Below, one piece after another: positions 42,992-52,388 of a stretch of 64,000 nucleotides of DNA. A program made the position numbers and the translations under genes. Source of the DNA: Sphingobacterium puteale (GTDB lineage Bacteria; Bacteroidota; Bacteroidia; Sphingobacteriales; Sphingobacteriaceae). The notes under the pieces were generated by a model, which was not told where the DNA came from, ran no database searches, and was given only the letters and a program-made list of their open reading frames with translations. Where the stretch lies: contig NZ_RBWS01000009.1 in NCBI RefSeq assembly GCF_003627955.1, positions 124,001-188,000 of the forward strand. The letters are read 5' to 3'. Each line of letters begins with the position of its first letter. Position 1 is the stretch's first letter.

Positions 42992-45760
42992 TTAATTGTT
43001 TTTTAAATATTGCCTTAATACATACTGTAAAATACCGTCATTTTTAAAATATTCGATTTCGATAGCCGAATCCAGTCTTGCTCTGACCTGAAACGTGATT
43101 GTTTTCCCATTTTCGTGAACAGCTTTTACATCTAAAAGTTTATGCGGTGTTAACTCATTCGCCAGGCCAGTGATGGTATAGGTTTCAGTACCGTCAAGTC
43201 CCAGCTTTTCCGCATTCTCTCCATTGATAAAAACAAGCGGTGCTACCCCCATACCCACCAGATTGCTTCGATGTATACGTTCAAAGCTTTCGGCAATTAC
43301 CGCCCGTACACCAAGGAGAAATGTGCCTTTGGCTGCCCAATCCCGGGAAGATCCTGAACCGTATTCTTTTCCGGCCAAAACGATCAGCGGCGTATTAGTT
43401 TTTCGATATTCCATTGCAGTATCATAGACTGTTTTTACTTCATTTGTTGGGAAATACCGGCTGAAACCACCTTCCTGATCGGTAATTTTGTTTTTAATGC
43501 GCACGTTGGCAAAGGTTCCACGCATCATCACTTCATGATTACCACGTCTAGAACCATAAGAGTTGAAATCTTCTCTATTCACCTGATGGGCTTTTAGGTA
43601 TTTTCCGGCTGCGGTATCTTCCTTAAAAGAACCTGCCGGCGATATATGGTCGGTTGTAACAGAGTCTCCTAAATAAAGCAATACTCGGGCATTTTTGATG
43701 TCCTCGATGGGCTGTGGAACTGCCTGTAAGTTTTCAAAAAAAGGGGATTCTTTGATATAGGTTGAGTTATGGTCCCATTGATAATTCTGGTCAAGGTTGA
43801 CTTCCAGGTCTTGCCAGTCCGTAGATCCGTCGAAAATAACGTCATATACTTCCTGAAAATCAGATTGTTTAACGCATTCGTTAACTGTTTTGGTTATTTC
43901 TTCGCGGCTTGGCCAGATATCTTTTAAATAAACCGGTTGGCCATTTGGATCATAGTCCAATGGTTCTTCCATTAGATTGATATCCACTCGACCTACAAGG
44001 GCATAGGCAACAACCAACATTGGAGACATCAAAAAGTTCATTTTTACCTGAGGATGTACGCGTGCTTCAAAGTTTCTATTTCCTGACAGTACCGATGCAA
44101 CAATCAATTCTCCTTTCTCTACTGCTTCAGCAATTTGGGGTGGGAGTGGTCCAGAGTTTCCAATACAGGAAGTGCAACCATAACCTACAGTGTGAAATCT
44201 TAGCGCATCAAGATCTGCATTCAGGCCTGATCTTTCCAGGTATTGGGTTACTACTTTTGAACCCGGGGCCAGTGAGGTCTTCACCCAGGATTTTGTGCGC
44301 AAACCGCGTTCGATCGCATTTCTGGCCAATAGACCCGCACCGATCATCACAGTCGGATTAGAAGTATTGGTACAACTGGTTATCGCGGCAATAGCAATAC
44401 TGCCATCGCTGACGATATACTCCTTGTGATTGTGTTTGATGCGTACGGCATGTATGGACTCTGAAATAACTTCATGGGGAGAAGCATGTTCAACCGGAAC
44501 TTTCCCAAAAGTAAATTCGGTCCCCGACCCACCATCTGCCAGCCAGGCTGATTCCGAACGCTGTGGCATAGGAATATATTGCCTATGGTGTTCGCTATCT
44601 AAAAGTTGTGAAAACTTATGGTTTAGATCCTTGACCAAAATCTTATCCTGTGGGCGCTTGGGGCCTGAGACTGTCGGTTCTAGTGTGTTTAGGTCAAATT
44701 CCACTACCGAAGAGTAGGAGATCTGTTCCTTTCCCGTGCGCCAGAGCAAATTGCGCTTACAGTATTCTTCGACAATTTTAATTTCCTGTTCAGTTCGATT
44801 GGTACTGTGCATATATTCCAGCGTACGGTCATCGATTGGAAAATAGGTGACTGTACAGCCAAATTCGGGCGACATATTGGATATGGTGGCGCGGTCTGTC
44901 ACTGATAGAGTATCCAATCCTTCTCCGAAGACTTCAACAAATTTTCCGACAACTCCCTTATCGCGTAAGATTTTTGTAATCGAAAGAACCATATCAGTTG
45001 CGGTACAGATATCCGGAATTTTGCCTGTAAGTTTGAGTCCGATTACCTCCGGACAGGTGAAGAAGATGGGTTGTCCCAGCATGGCGGCTTCAGCTTCAAT
45101 GCCACCCACACCCCAGCCCAGAACACCGATACCATTCACCATTGGTGTATGTGAATCGGTGCCCACCAAGGTGTCCGGAAAAAGCCAATTATCTCGGGCT
45201 ATTACACCCTTGGCAAGGTATTCTAAGTTTACCTGATGACAGATGCCCATTCCCGGCGGCACGACAGTGAAATTTTTTAAACCTTTTTGCGCCCATTTTA
45301 AAAGCTCATAACGCTCTTGGTTGCGCTCATATTCCAATTCGACATTTTTGTCGTAGGAGTATTCTGTTCCAAAATAATCCACCTGCACTGAATGGTCAAT
45401 CACCAGATCAACCGGAATTGCCGGATTGATCTTCTGTCCATCCTTGCCATGTCGAATAAATTCAGCCCTTAAGGAAGCCATGTCCACAACAGCAGGAACG
45501 CCCGTAAAATCCTGCATCAGAATACGTGCCGGCTTAAATGGAATATCTTTATCAACGGGTTGTGGAGACCAGCCGATCAATGTGCTGACATGTTCATCCG
45601 TTATACTAAATCCATCATGATTACGTAATACATTTTCCAGAAGAATTCGGATACTGAATGGGAGGTGCTCAATATTACCTTCTGGTAGATCCCTTAGGGA
45701 GCTATACTGATACACTCTTCCATCGATTTCGATTTCCTGAATTGATTTTTCCTTGCTCAT
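42992..45760 (-). CDS. acnA: Aconitate hydratase (AcnA type)
   Basis: A 922-aa aconitase of the IRP1/AcnA group. The 4Fe-4S Cys ligands lie in AAITSCTNTSNP (about 450) and VGYGCTSCIGNSG (about 515). DSHTPMVNGIGVLGWGVGGIEAE and the C-terminal swivel domain GKEYGSGSSRDWAAKG are present. It interconverts citrate and isocitrate in the TCA cycle. Monocistronic. Length is normal. Confidence 0.96.
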   Translation of the reverse strand: MSKEKSIQEIEIDGRVYQYSSLRDLPEGNIEHLPFSIRILLENVLRNHDGFSITDEHVSTLIGWSPQPVDKDIPFKPARILMQDFTGVPAVVDMASLRAEFIRHGKDGQKINPAIPVDLVIDHSVQVDYFGTEYSYDKNVELEYERNQERYELLKWAQKGLKNFTVVPPGMGICHQVNLEYLAKGVIARDNWLFPDTLVGTDSHTPMVNGIGVLGWGVGGIEAEAAMLGQPIFFTCPEVIGLKLTGKIPDICTATDMVLSITKILRDKGVVGKFVEVFGEGLDTLSVTDRATISNMSPEFGCTVTYFPIDDRTLEYMHSTNRTEQEIKIVEEYCKRNLLWRTGKEQISYSSVVEFDLNTLEPTVSGPKRPQDKILVKDLNHKFSQLLDSEHHRQYIPMPQRSESAWLADGGSGTEFTFGKVPVEHASPHEVISESIHAVRIKHNHKEYIVSDGSIAIAAITSCTNTSNPTVMIGAGLLARNAIERGLRTKSWVKTSLAPGSKVVTQYLERSGLNADLDALRFHTVGYGCTSCIGNSGPLPPQIAEAVEKGELIVASVLSGNRNFEARVHPQVKMNFLMSPMLVVAYALVGRVDINLMEEPLDYDPNGQPVYLKDIWPSREEITKTVNECVKQSDFQEVYDVIFDGSTDWQDLEVNLDQNYQWDHNSTYIKESPFFENLQAVPQPIEDIKNARVLLYLGDSVTTDHISPAGSFKEDTAAGKYLKAHQVNREDFNSYGSRRGNHEVMMRGTFANVRIKNKITDQEGGFSRYFPTNEVKTVYDTAMEYRKTNTPLIVLAGKEYGSGSSRDWAAKGTFLLGVRAVIAESFERIHRSNLVGMGVAPLVFINGENAEKLGLDGTETYTITGLANELTPHKLLDVKAVHENGKTITFQVRARLDSAIEIEYFKNDGILQYVLRQYLKNN

Positions 45761-46006
45761 ATTGATTTACTTATTATATACTATATAATAACCATATCCG
45801 TAAATTTGTTTGTAATAACTTTTAGACATATCATTTCTTTCAGTTGTTGACTGCACAAAAGCAGCCGTTCGGATCAGGAATAACTCGGATCAGCCGGAGC
45901 TGTCGTTGCGTTGGAGAACGTTGATATTAGTTTGTTTTGTACGAAAGGTACAATCATTTGCCAGATCAGACGTTTAAGTTAATGTCCTTTTATTGGAGAA
46001 AACAAG

Positions 46007-46543
46007 ATGGAAATAAAAAATACATTCAGATTGATTGCCGCTAGCTTATTGCTTTCTATACCATTTGTCCACACAGCGTTCAGTTATGCAGATACCGGAG
46101 AACAAAAGGAAAAAGCAGTCCTGTTAAACAAGAATGGGGAGGTTAGCTTTAAAGACAGCAAAGGAAATGTTGTTTCGTTAAATCAGCTCAAAGGCAAGGT
46201 TGTCCTGATCAATCTTTGGGCGACATGGTGCCCACCCTGTCTGTCGGAAATGCCTTCTCTGGACAAACTGTATAAGGATTTTCAGGGGAATAGCAAAATC
46301 GTTTTTTTGTCCGTTGACGTTGACGGTAATCTGAAATCTTCAGCAAAGTTTCTAAAAAAGCGGAAGTATAATCTTCCGGTCTATCAACTGAATTCGGCAT
46401 TGCCAAAAGAATGGAGTACGACAAGTATACCGACCACCATTATCCTGGATAAAGCGGGCAAATTGGTCAACAAGCATGTTGGCGGGATGAACTTCGGATC
46501 AATGAAGTTTAGAAAGGCCTTAAAACAATTAAGTGAAGAATAA
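46007..46543 (+). CDS. TlpA/ResA-like periplasmic thioredoxin
   Basis: A 178-aa exported protein: signal peptide (RLIAASLLLSIPFVHTAFSYA), then a thioredoxin fold with the redox motif WATWCPPCLSEMPSLDKLY and the cis-Pro loop SIPTTIILDKAGK. It is likely to reduce periplasmic disulfides, for instance for cytochrome c maturation. A TGTAC-N5-GTACA inverted repeat at 45938-45952 lies in its upstream region and could be an operator. Confidence 0.88.
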   Translation: MEIKNTFRLIAASLLLSIPFVHTAFSYADTGEQKEKAVLLNKNGEVSFKDSKGNVVSLNQLKGKVVLINLWATWCPPCLSEMPSLDKLYKDFQGNSKIVFLSVDVDGNLKSSAKFLKKRKYNLPVYQLNSALPKEWSTTSIPTTIILDKAGKLVNKHVGGMNFGSMKFRKALKQLSEE

Positions 46544-46658
46544 GTTGGAAGGTAATGGAATCTGCTCATTCGGTGCAAACTTAAATTTGCGGATTCATTT
46601 ATTATTCTGCCATTTTCTTGCTAATTTTGCATGCTAATTGTATAAGGAGAATTTATAT

Positions 46659-47603
46659 ATGCCAGTCAAACTTCCTAATAACCTTCCTGCGATAGAACTT
46701 TTAAAAAAGGAGAATATCTTTGTCATGAGTGACCTGAGAGCAAATGAGCAGGATATTAGACCATTACGTGTTTTGGTCCTTAATCTGATGCCGCTTAAGA
46801 TCACAACGGAGACCGATTTTATTCGTTTACTTTCCAATAATCCTTTGCAAGTGGAGATGGAGTTTCTTCGACTGGAAACGCATGTGTCCAAAAATACACC
46901 TGAGGAACACCTGGAGATGTTTTATAAAAGCCTGAGTGAAGTGAAAGAGAACTTTTACGACGGTATGATCATCACGGGAGCACCTGTGGAAATGGTTCGA
47001 TTCGAAGAGGTGACTTATTGGAATGAGATCCAGACAATCTTTGACTGGGCGAGAACGCATGTAACGTCGAGCTTATACATCTGTTGGGCCTCACAGGCGG
47101 CGTTATACCATTTCTATGAGGTTGAGAAAAAACCTTTGGGAGAAAAACTTTTTGGCGTATTCAAACATACAGCACTAGACAAAAGACATCCATTATTTCG
47201 TGGATTTGATGATGAGTTTTTTATTCCGCATAGTCGCCATACCACTATTGAGAAGGAAGATTTGCTTACTAAAAGCGGCGTAGAAATTCTTTCCGAATCT
47301 CCCGAGGCGGGCATTGCAATCGCATCTTCTCGTGGCGGACGTGAGTTTTATCTGACCGGTCATTCCGAGTACGCACCGTTTACATTGGATGAAGAATATA
47401 AAAGAGATTTAGAAAAAGGCCAGACCATACGTATGCCAGCGAACTATTATCGTGATGACAATCCGGACAATCAACCTTTGGTACGATGGACGAGTCATGC
47501 GAATCTATTATTCAATAATTGGCTTAACTATTTCGTTTACCAGGAGACACCTTTTGATTTAAAAGATGTCGTTCACCTGGGCGAGATCAGACAGAAGGAC
47601 TGA
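46659..47603 (+). CDS. metA: Homoserine O-acyltransferase (probably acetyl-CoA type)
   Basis: 314 aa from the ATG at 46659, with AAGGAG 10 nt upstream; the in-frame TTG at 46638 overlaps that site. ICWASQAALYHFYEV carries the catalytic Cys and HSRHTTIEKEDL, TGHSEYAPFTLDEEY the His and Glu of the triad. Family work showed that the residue after TGAPx decides acyl donor: Gly gives succinyl, Glu gives acetyl. Here it reads TGAPVEMVRF, so acetyl-CoA is predicted. First step of methionine synthesis from homoserine. Confidence 0.93.
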   Translation: MPVKLPNNLPAIELLKKENIFVMSDLRANEQDIRPLRVLVLNLMPLKITTETDFIRLLSNNPLQVEMEFLRLETHVSKNTPEEHLEMFYKSLSEVKENFYDGMIITGAPVEMVRFEEVTYWNEIQTIFDWARTHVTSSLYICWASQAALYHFYEVEKKPLGEKLFGVFKHTALDKRHPLFRGFDDEFFIPHSRHTTIEKEDLLTKSGVEILSESPEAGIAIASSRGGREFYLTGHSEYAPFTLDEEYKRDLEKGQTIRMPANYYRDDNPDNQPLVRWTSHANLLFNNWLNYFVYQETPFDLKDVVHLGEIRQKD

Positions 47604-47670
47604 ACACAAATTTTATCCTAAGCAAACAAAATACGTCGACGCGGGATTCTATCTATATAAAGTTGGTCGT

Positions 47671-47880
47671 ATGAAAAGAATGTCTGTACTATTTTGTCTG
47701 CTATCTTCCTTTGTTGCGTTATATGCGGACGTGCCCATTGAGGAAAATCAAAAACTTAGAGAGGCAAACGGCACCTTATGGTATGCCAATCCATGGATTT
47801 GGCTGGGCGGTGTGGCGCTGTTTCTGATTATTTTCCTCCTTCTTCTCCGTAAATCGACGGGAAACAAGACGCAGACATAA
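47671..47880 (+). CDS. Small membrane protein (69 aa)
   Basis: ATG at 47671 gives MKRMSVLFCLLSSFVALYADV, a signal peptide, then a short periplasmic part (PIEENQKLREANGTLWYANPW) and one transmembrane helix (IWLGGVALFLIIFLLLL) ending in basic residues. No known family. It lies 67 bp after metA and may be co-transcribed. Confidence 0.55.
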   Translation: MKRMSVLFCLLSSFVALYADVPIEENQKLREANGTLWYANPWIWLGGVALFLIIFLLLLRKSTGNKTQT

Positions 47881-47985
47881 TGCAATGTATATTATTTTAG
47901 TTGTCTGCAAAACTATGTTCTGTATTACAAACAATAGCAAAACTTTTCTTAAGTTTGTGTGATAGAGAACAAACTAAAATATCAT

Positions 47986-49989
47986 ATGAAGAGAAGTATA
48001 CTGTTAGCTGCTTTGCTGGCATGCGGTTCTTTGGCCGGTCATGCCCAAAATAATGCGATTAATGTAGACTACATGGATAAAGCCGTTCGTCCGCAGGATG
48101 ATTTCTACAATTTTGTAAATGGTCAGTGGATGAAAACTGTAAAGATACCATCCGATAAAGCACGTTGGGGATCTTTTGATGAGTTACGTGAGAATACGGA
48201 TATTGCCACGCTGAAAGTGTTGCAAGAGTCGTTATCTGGCCAGTTTCCAAAAGGGACTGATAATCAGAAGATCGGGGATCTGTACAGATCTTTTGTAGAC
48301 ATGAAAACACGCGACAAACTTGGCTTGGCGCCTGTTCAGCCCTATTTGACAAAAATCAATGCGATAAAGAATTTTGATGATCTTTATAAATATCTGGTAG
48401 AGGTTGCACCCATAGGAGGCAATCCTTTCTTTGGTGGATATGTCTATGGACATCTCAAAAATTCGAATGTCAATACGGTTTACCTGGGTGGGGGAAGTTT
48501 GGGTTTAGGCCGCTCTTATTATCAGGTAAAAGATCAAAAAAATGAAGAGACCTTAAAGGACTATTCAAATTATATTTCAGCACTTTATGCTAAGTCAGGT
48601 CAACGCACGAGAGATCTTAAAGGGCCTAAAATTGTCGCTTTTGAAAAAGAATTGGCTGCTAACCTAAAAACTGTCGAACAGTCGCGAGACGCAAACGGCC
48701 GATATAATCCGGTGGCAGTTGCGGATTTAAAGAAGATGGTAAAAAATGTCGATATTGCTAAATATCTAAACGAAGTTGGATTTAAAGCGGATACCGTTAT
48801 TGTACCTGAACTGAAGTACTATGAAAATTTAGATAAGATCTTCAATCCTGCGAATCTTCCGGTCATTAAGGATATCTTAACATTTCATGTGTTAAATACT
48901 GCTGCATCATATACAACGAAAGAATTAAATGACCTTTCCTTTGATTTCTGGGGGCGTAAGCTGAAAGGGCAGAAGGAGCAACGTGCGCTGGATAAACGGG
49001 GGGTAGAGTTCGTGAATTCTATTGCCGGAGAACTTTTGGGAAAGCTTTATGTGAAAGAGAATTTTCCGCCACAGGCGAAAGCTGACGCTGAAGAACTGGT
49101 AAGCTACCTTGTAAAAGCATTTGGCCAACATATCAATGGTTTAACATGGATGTCCGCAGACACAAAAGTAAAGGCGCTTGAAAAACTGTCGAAGTTTAAA
49201 GTGAAGATCGGTTATCCGGATAAATGGAAAGATTATAGCAAACTTGATGTTAGTACTTCGCTTTACGAGAATGTCCTATCATCCAGCAAGTGGTCTTTTT
49301 ACGAGAACCTTGCGAAACAGGACAAACCAGTTGATAAATCTGAATGGGGCATGACACCACAGACAGTCAATGCCTATTATAGTTCGCTGTTTAACGAAAT
49401 TGTATTCCCGGCCGCAATTCTTCAGCCTCCTTTCTATGATTACAAAGCGGATGCAGCCGTTAATTTTGGAGGTATCGGTGCCGTCATAGGGCATGAACTA
49501 TCGCACGGTTTTGATGACCAGGGAGCAAAATATGATGGAAACGGAAATTTGAATAACTGGTGGACGGATGGCGACAAGGCTAAATTTGAAGCAGCTGCAG
49601 ATGCCTTGGTGAAACAATTTGAAGCCTATGAACCGGTTCCCGGAGTTTTTGTGAATGGCCGTTTCACCTTAGGTGAGAATATTGGTGATTTGGGCGGCTC
49701 CTCTGTTGCCTTTGATGCACTGCAACTTTATTTAAAAGATAAAGGAAATCCCGGTCTGATCGATGGATTTACACAAAATCAGCGTTTTTTTCTTTCTTGG
49801 GCTACTATTTGGAGAACAAAAACAACCGATGAGTTTGTTGTGAATCAGGTGAAAACAGATCCACATTCCCCTGCGCAATATCGGGCTTTTGCGCCGATTA
49901 TCAATTTAGATGCGTTCCATGCAGCGTGGGAAACGAAAGAGGGTGACAAGATGTTTGTCCCGATGGACAAACGTATTAAGATCTGGTAG
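47986..49989 (+). CDS. M13-family zinc metallopeptidase (PepO/neprilysin-like)
   Basis: 667 aa from the ATG at 47986, which begins a proper signal peptide (MKRSILLAALLACGSLAGHAQ). PQDDFYNFVNGQW is the M13 N-terminal signature; AVIGHELSHGFDDQG (about 500) holds the HExxH zinc site; GENIGDLGG supplies the third ligand Glu. NAYYSS binds substrate backbone. A secreted oligopeptidase. TAAGTTTG at 47950-47957 may be the -7 element. Ends at a long terminator. Confidence 0.94.
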   Translation: MKRSILLAALLACGSLAGHAQNNAINVDYMDKAVRPQDDFYNFVNGQWMKTVKIPSDKARWGSFDELRENTDIATLKVLQESLSGQFPKGTDNQKIGDLYRSFVDMKTRDKLGLAPVQPYLTKINAIKNFDDLYKYLVEVAPIGGNPFFGGYVYGHLKNSNVNTVYLGGGSLGLGRSYYQVKDQKNEETLKDYSNYISALYAKSGQRTRDLKGPKIVAFEKELAANLKTVEQSRDANGRYNPVAVADLKKMVKNVDIAKYLNEVGFKADTVIVPELKYYENLDKIFNPANLPVIKDILTFHVLNTAASYTTKELNDLSFDFWGRKLKGQKEQRALDKRGVEFVNSIAGELLGKLYVKENFPPQAKADAEELVSYLVKAFGQHINGLTWMSADTKVKALEKLSKFKVKIGYPDKWKDYSKLDVSTSLYENVLSSSKWSFYENLAKQDKPVDKSEWGMTPQTVNAYYSSLFNEIVFPAAILQPPFYDYKADAAVNFGGIGAVIGHELSHGFDDQGAKYDGNGNLNNWWTDGDKAKFEAAADALVKQFEAYEPVPGVFVNGRFTLGENIGDLGGSSVAFDALQLYLKDKGNPGLIDGFTQNQRFFLSWATIWRTKTTDEFVVNQVKTDPHSPAQYRAFAPIINLDAFHAAWETKEGDKMFVPMDKRIKIW

Positions 49990-50009
49990 GAAAATCTATG
50001 GATCTTATT

Positions 50010-50059
50010 GATAAACAGCAAGGGGGAATTTCATTTGAAATTCCCCCTTGCTGTTTATC
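50010..50059. terminator. 24-bp perfect inverted repeat, bidirectional terminator
   Basis: Arms 50010-50033 and 50036-50059 are complementary at all 24 positions with TT between. It separates the convergent peptidase and MFS genes and overlaps the stop codon of the latter. Confidence 0.85.
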
Positions 50060-51269
50060 GCATCCATTTTAGAACAAGGTAGAAGCCAAGTCCCGTGAAG
50101 GAAAGTGTCAGCGCTGTTGCCCACCATAGTGTAGTGAAACCAAAGGAGTCAACAATAGATGTCCCGAGCAGTGGCGAAAAAATATTTGCCGCGGAAAAAG
50201 CTAATGAATTGAAGCCCATATATGCGCCTTGTGTTTTTGGGGTAGAGCGGTTCACGGATACAGTAGCCATAAATGGCAATGTCAGCATCTCACCGAGGCC
50301 AAAAATAAAGAAGGTGAAATATAACCAGCCAAGTCCGCCCATATAATTCAGCATGGCATACGAACTGGCGCATAGAAATGTACCGAACACCAAGGTGCTG
50401 ATCAGTGAAAACCTCTTTTCGGCGACATGAACAACAAACATCTCCAGTAAAACAATCACAAAACCACTCCAACCCAAGAGGAATCCGATCTGATGGTCAT
50501 CCAAGTGATGGACCTCACGATAGAATATCGGCAAGGTTGTAATTAACTGGAAAAAACAAAATGAAAAAATACAGCAGAAGATATTAAACAGCACAAAGGG
50601 AACATCCGTATAAGGGTTGCGGCTTTGGTTTGCTACTTCGCTGTGTAGCAAAGCGTCTTTTTTTGCTTTAACATCCGTTCTTTTTTGTCTTTTGTTAAAG
50701 AAGATAAAGAAAATTACTGCTGCACATAGCACGGCAAAGGAGTTTCCGTAGAAAATCCAATTAAACGAAATTGTGGCGAGGAAACCGGCAACGGCGGGAC
50801 CAATTGAAAAGCCTAGGTTGATAGCCAGTCTGTTTAGTGAAAAGGCACGGGTTATATTTTCGGGCTTTGCATAGCTGGCCACTGAAACAGAGTTCGCCGG
50901 CCTAAAGGCATCAAAAATCAGACTTAGTGTAAAGATCATGACGGACAGGGACGGAACTTCTTTAAAATAGGGGATTAATAAAAATAAGGGGGAAGCCAAT
51001 ACCAGGCTCCCGAATTGTACCTTAAAACTGCCGATCCGATCTGTCAGCCATCCGCCGATATAGGAGCCACATACGGAACCTATACCGTAGCTCATCAGGA
51101 CAATTCCGACTTGCTTAATATCAAAATGAAGTACCTGCGTCATGTAAAGTCCCAGGAACGGGATGACCATGCTACCCATTCTATTGATCAACATAACAAT
51201 GGCCAAAAGCCAGGCTGCCTGCGAAAGGCCTTTAAAAGAATCCAGGTATATGGATATAATTTTTTTCAT
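50055..51269 (-). CDS. MFS transporter
   Basis: A 404-aa protein with about 12 membrane segments. The loop 2-3 signature GSYIGGWLTDRIGSFKVQ fits the major facilitator family, as do NRLAINLGFSIGPAVAGFLA and a central charged loop (NKRQKRTDVKAKKD). Resembles MdtH-like drug or metabolite exporters. Substrate unknown; no linked gene suggests one. Confidence 0.88.
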   Translation of the reverse strand: MKKIISIYLDSFKGLSQAAWLLAIVMLINRMGSMVIPFLGLYMTQVLHFDIKQVGIVLMSYGIGSVCGSYIGGWLTDRIGSFKVQFGSLVLASPLFLLIPYFKEVPSLSVMIFTLSLIFDAFRPANSVSVASYAKPENITRAFSLNRLAINLGFSIGPAVAGFLATISFNWIFYGNSFAVLCAAVIFFIFFNKRQKRTDVKAKKDALLHSEVANQSRNPYTDVPFVLFNIFCCIFSFCFFQLITTLPIFYREVHHLDDHQIGFLLGWSGFVIVLLEMFVVHVAEKRFSLISTLVFGTFLCASSYAMLNYMGGLGWLYFTFFIFGLGEMLTLPFMATVSVNRSTPKTQGAYMGFNSLAFSAANIFSPLLGTSIVDSFGFTTLWWATALTLSFTGLGFYLVLKWMR

Positions 51270-51378
51270 GCAAATAATTTGCTTTTTAGACGGTGTTGAT
51301 TTTTATAAGCGCTTTGTTGTCATTCCAATAGGAGGAGCCCCCGGGCTTATAAAAGCGATAACTCATTTTGATAAAAAA

Positions 51379-51408
51379 ATGCCAAATTGATATTGGTCAA
51401 TTTGGCAT
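51379..51408. terminator. Terminator-like hairpin
   Basis: ATGCCAAATTGA (51379-51390) pairs with TCAATTTGGCAT (51397-51408) around a 6-nt loop, downstream of the minus-strand metallophosphatase gene. Confidence 0.75.
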
Positions 51409-51428
51409 CTATTATAAATTGATAACGT

Positions 51429-52388
51429 TTATGCCAATAGTGACTCTTCGATTGACGGGTTAACCTGATAGGTACTTGCTATCATCTGTTTTTTACCTGA
51501 ACCGGGTTCCATAATGAAATCAATTCGGCCGAGATTAATGCCTGCAAACCCCACTTGGTTGATCACTGTCTGCGTTCCTTTTAAATTTGTGACTAAGGTC
51601 GGTTCGTTTAAAAAAGTATGAGTATGACCGCCGATGATCAGATCAATATCTGATGTTTTGGAGGCAAGTACCAGATCTGAAACCTTATCGTTCTCATATT
51701 GATATCCTAGGTGTGAAAGACAGATTATAAGATCGCACTTATGTTTTTCCTTAAGGATTTTAACAATTTTATTCGCGATTTCAATCGGATCCAGATAGCT
51801 CATACCCTTATAATTATTAGGATCTACCAGACCTTCGATATCAACACCAAGTCCAAATACACCTATTTTAATACCGCCTTTATGGAAAATGGTATAATCT
51901 TGTGTCTTTCCTTCGAGCACGGTGCCTTTAAAATCGTAGTTGGCGGTCAGAAAAGGGAATTTGGCGTGATCCAGATATTTGACAAGCCCGTTCAGACCAT
52001 TGTCAAACTCATGATTACCAAAAGTCCCGGCATCATATCCCAATTTCGTCATGAGGTCCAATTCCAATTTACCTCCAAAAAGGTTAAAATACGGTGTCCC
52101 TTGAAACATGTCGCCGGCATCCAGCAACAGGAGGTTCTTTTCTTCCTTACGGATTTTATTGATCAAAGTACTGCGGCGAGCCACACCCCCCAGTCCCTGA
52201 TACTTACCACCGTCCATTGGAAAGGGTTCAATACGGCTATGCACGTCGTTCGTATGTAAAATGGTCAATTTGATCTTTTTACTTTCTGCTGCCGCCTGAA
52301 AAGGTAATGAACCCAAAGCAAGTGCAGCGGAAAATCCACCGGCTTGCTTGATAAACGTTCTCCGATTAATTGATTTTAATTCTTCCAT
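51429..52388 (-). CDS. 5'-nucleotidase-type metallophosphatase (catalytic half)
   Basis: A 319-aa protein carrying only the N-terminal metal domain of UshA-type nucleotidases: ILHTNDVHSRIEPFP, LLDAGDMFQGTPYFN, TFGNHEFDNG, LSHLGY and IGGHTHTFLNEP. The N-terminus SINRRTFIKQAGGFSAALALG is a Tat-like signal with RR, so it is exported. The substrate-binding C-terminal domain is encoded by the gene just upstream, whose end overlaps this start by 23 bp. The pair probably works as a two-subunit nucleotidase. Confidence 0.9.
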   Translation of the reverse strand: MEELKSINRRTFIKQAGGFSAALALGSLPFQAAAESKKIKLTILHTNDVHSRIEPFPMDGGKYQGLGGVARRSTLINKIRKEEKNLLLLDAGDMFQGTPYFNLFGGKLELDLMTKLGYDAGTFGNHEFDNGLNGLVKYLDHAKFPFLTANYDFKGTVLEGKTQDYTIFHKGGIKIGVFGLGVDIEGLVDPNNYKGMSYLDPIEIANKIVKILKEKHKCDLIICLSHLGYQYENDKVSDLVLASKTSDIDLIIGGHTHTFLNEPTLVTNLKGTQTVINQVGFAGINLGRIDFIMEPGSGKKQMIASTYQVNPSIEESLLA

